Shown here: positions 5,149-5,355 of the stretch, in pieces
How positions within the stretch are numbered: position 1 is the stretch's first letter
How the letters are laid out: every line of letters begins with the position of its first letter
Origin: Dehalococcoidia bacterium
GTDB taxonomy: Bacteria > Chloroflexota > Dehalococcoidia > JAENJB01
DNA: 5,355 bases
Direction of reading: 5' to 3'
Assembly: GCA_016844565.1 (NCBI GenBank)
Contig: JAENJB010000163.1
Location: forward strand, 1-5,355
Made by a program: the position numbers and the translations under genes
The notes under the pieces: generated by a model
What the model saw: the letters and a program-made list of their open reading frames with translations, nothing else
What the model was told of the DNA's origin: nothing
Database searches by the model: none

Positions 5149-5240
5149 CACACCAATCACACCCCGGTCTTCTCGCCTGGGCAGGCATATCATTGAGCCC
5201 CTTCGGGCGCCTGCTGTCTCTGGCAACCACCCCCCAACGA
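5116..5240 (-). ncRNA. L10 leader: autoregulatory attenuator RNA of rplJ-rplL
   Basis: This 5' leader precedes rplJ. Its core (5176-5228 on the minus strand) has GCAGGC (5209-5214) paired with GCCTGC (5181-5186). Inside are a GCCC/GGGC hairpin (5205-5208 with 5197-5200) and an unpaired TCAATGATAT. The core is joined through an asymmetric AGAGACA internal loop to an outer stem (GCC 5222-5224 with GGC 5175-5177; GGT 5226-5228 with ACC 5166-5168). This resembles the L10 leader family, where the L10-L12 complex binds. The stretch 5166-5177 can instead pair with 5137-5146, the 5' arm of the terminator, giving an antiterminator. Excess L10-L12 would stabilise the first fold and permit termination, as described for Bacillus subtilis rplJL. 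The family call is by pattern recognition. Confidence 0.75.
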
Positions 5241-5246
5241 ACGCGT

Positions 5247-5275
5247 AGTATACAACAATGCGCAACGGCCCACAA
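5247..5275 (-). promoter_or_regulatory. sigma-70-type promoter of the rplJ leader
   Basis: On the minus strand TTGTGG (5270-5275), a 17-base spacer and TATACT (5247-5252) form a plausible promoter. It would start transcription near 5240, a few bases before the L10-leader fold. Its place directly upstream of the leader strengthens the call. Confidence 0.6.
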
Positions 5276-5355
5276 CTACAGCCTGTCCATCAAGTGACAA
5301 CTGAGAGCAGTCGAGCTATTCCTCAAATCATCTGCCGGCTGCTTTGCGGGCTATC
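5276..5355. other. right edge, no feature recognised
   Basis: Upstream of the rplJ promoter these 80 bases show no recognisable gene or RNA. All three minus-strand frames reach a stop (at 5353-5355 or before 5322), so a gene could end here, but the few residues left (for example IARKAAGR and a stop at 5328-5330) do not identify it. Confidence 0.3.

Noticed and set aside
5041..5265. Minus-strand open frame of 74 codons starting MRIVVYYAF
   Set aside because: It crosses the L10-leader fold and the strong terminator, and its start lies at the promoter spacer; no family resemblance.
4806..5297. Plus-strand open frame of 163 codons
   Set aside because: It runs antisense through the rplJ start, the repeats and the leader; its composition reflects the repeats.
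5328..5354. C-terminal end of an upstream minus-strand gene (IARKAAGR, stop)
   Set aside because: Eight residues are too few to identify, and other frames also stop within a few codons.

Overview
The window is a GC-rich bacterial chromosome segment holding core housekeeping genes, nearly all on the minus strand. All genes are recognisable. The notable content is regulatory RNA, one strong promoter and a family of small palindromic repeats between genes. Gene order and the repeat type (GTCATTCTGAG... / GTCATTGCGAG...) suggest a Chloroflexota (Dehalococcoidia-like) genome, but this is inference and the phylum is uncertain.

Layout, left to right. The 3' end of rpmE (ribosomal protein L31) enters on the plus strand and stops at 97. 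Seven bases later is the stop codon of hisI, the last gene of a minus-strand cluster transcribed from right to left: an acyl-CoA carboxyltransferase gene (2144-3685), hisA (1326-2042), hisF (512-1312), hisI (105-428). HisI, HisA and HisF give three histidine pathway functions: phosphoribosyl-AMP hydrolysis, ProFAR isomerisation and the cyclase half of imidazole glycerol phosphate synthase. The carboxyltransferase has no evident role in histidine synthesis. It probably heads the transcript, because a good sigma-70-type promoter (TTGTGA, 17 bp, TATAAT) lies in front of it.

Further right, also on the minus strand, are rplJ (L10, 4343-4870) and rplL (L7/L12, 3904-4284), the proteins of the ribosomal stalk. 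They are followed by a candidate terminator and then the carboxyltransferase promoter, not by rpoB-rpoC as in many bacteria. Upstream of rplJ is a 485-base non-coding stretch. It holds a promoter (TTGTGG, 17 bp, TATACT), an RNA resembling the L10 leader that binds the L10/L12 complex, and a strong intrinsic terminator. A segment of the leader can pair with the terminator's 5' arm, so the leader reads as an autoregulatory transcription attenuator of rplJ-rplL.

Four copies of a small palindromic repeat, all in the same orientation, lie between hisF and hisI, between rplL and the carboxyltransferase gene, and twice between the attenuator and rplJ. Their outer stems covary (ATTCT/AGAAT against ATTGC/GCAAT). 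I see no CRISPR array, transposase gene, tRNA or rRNA.
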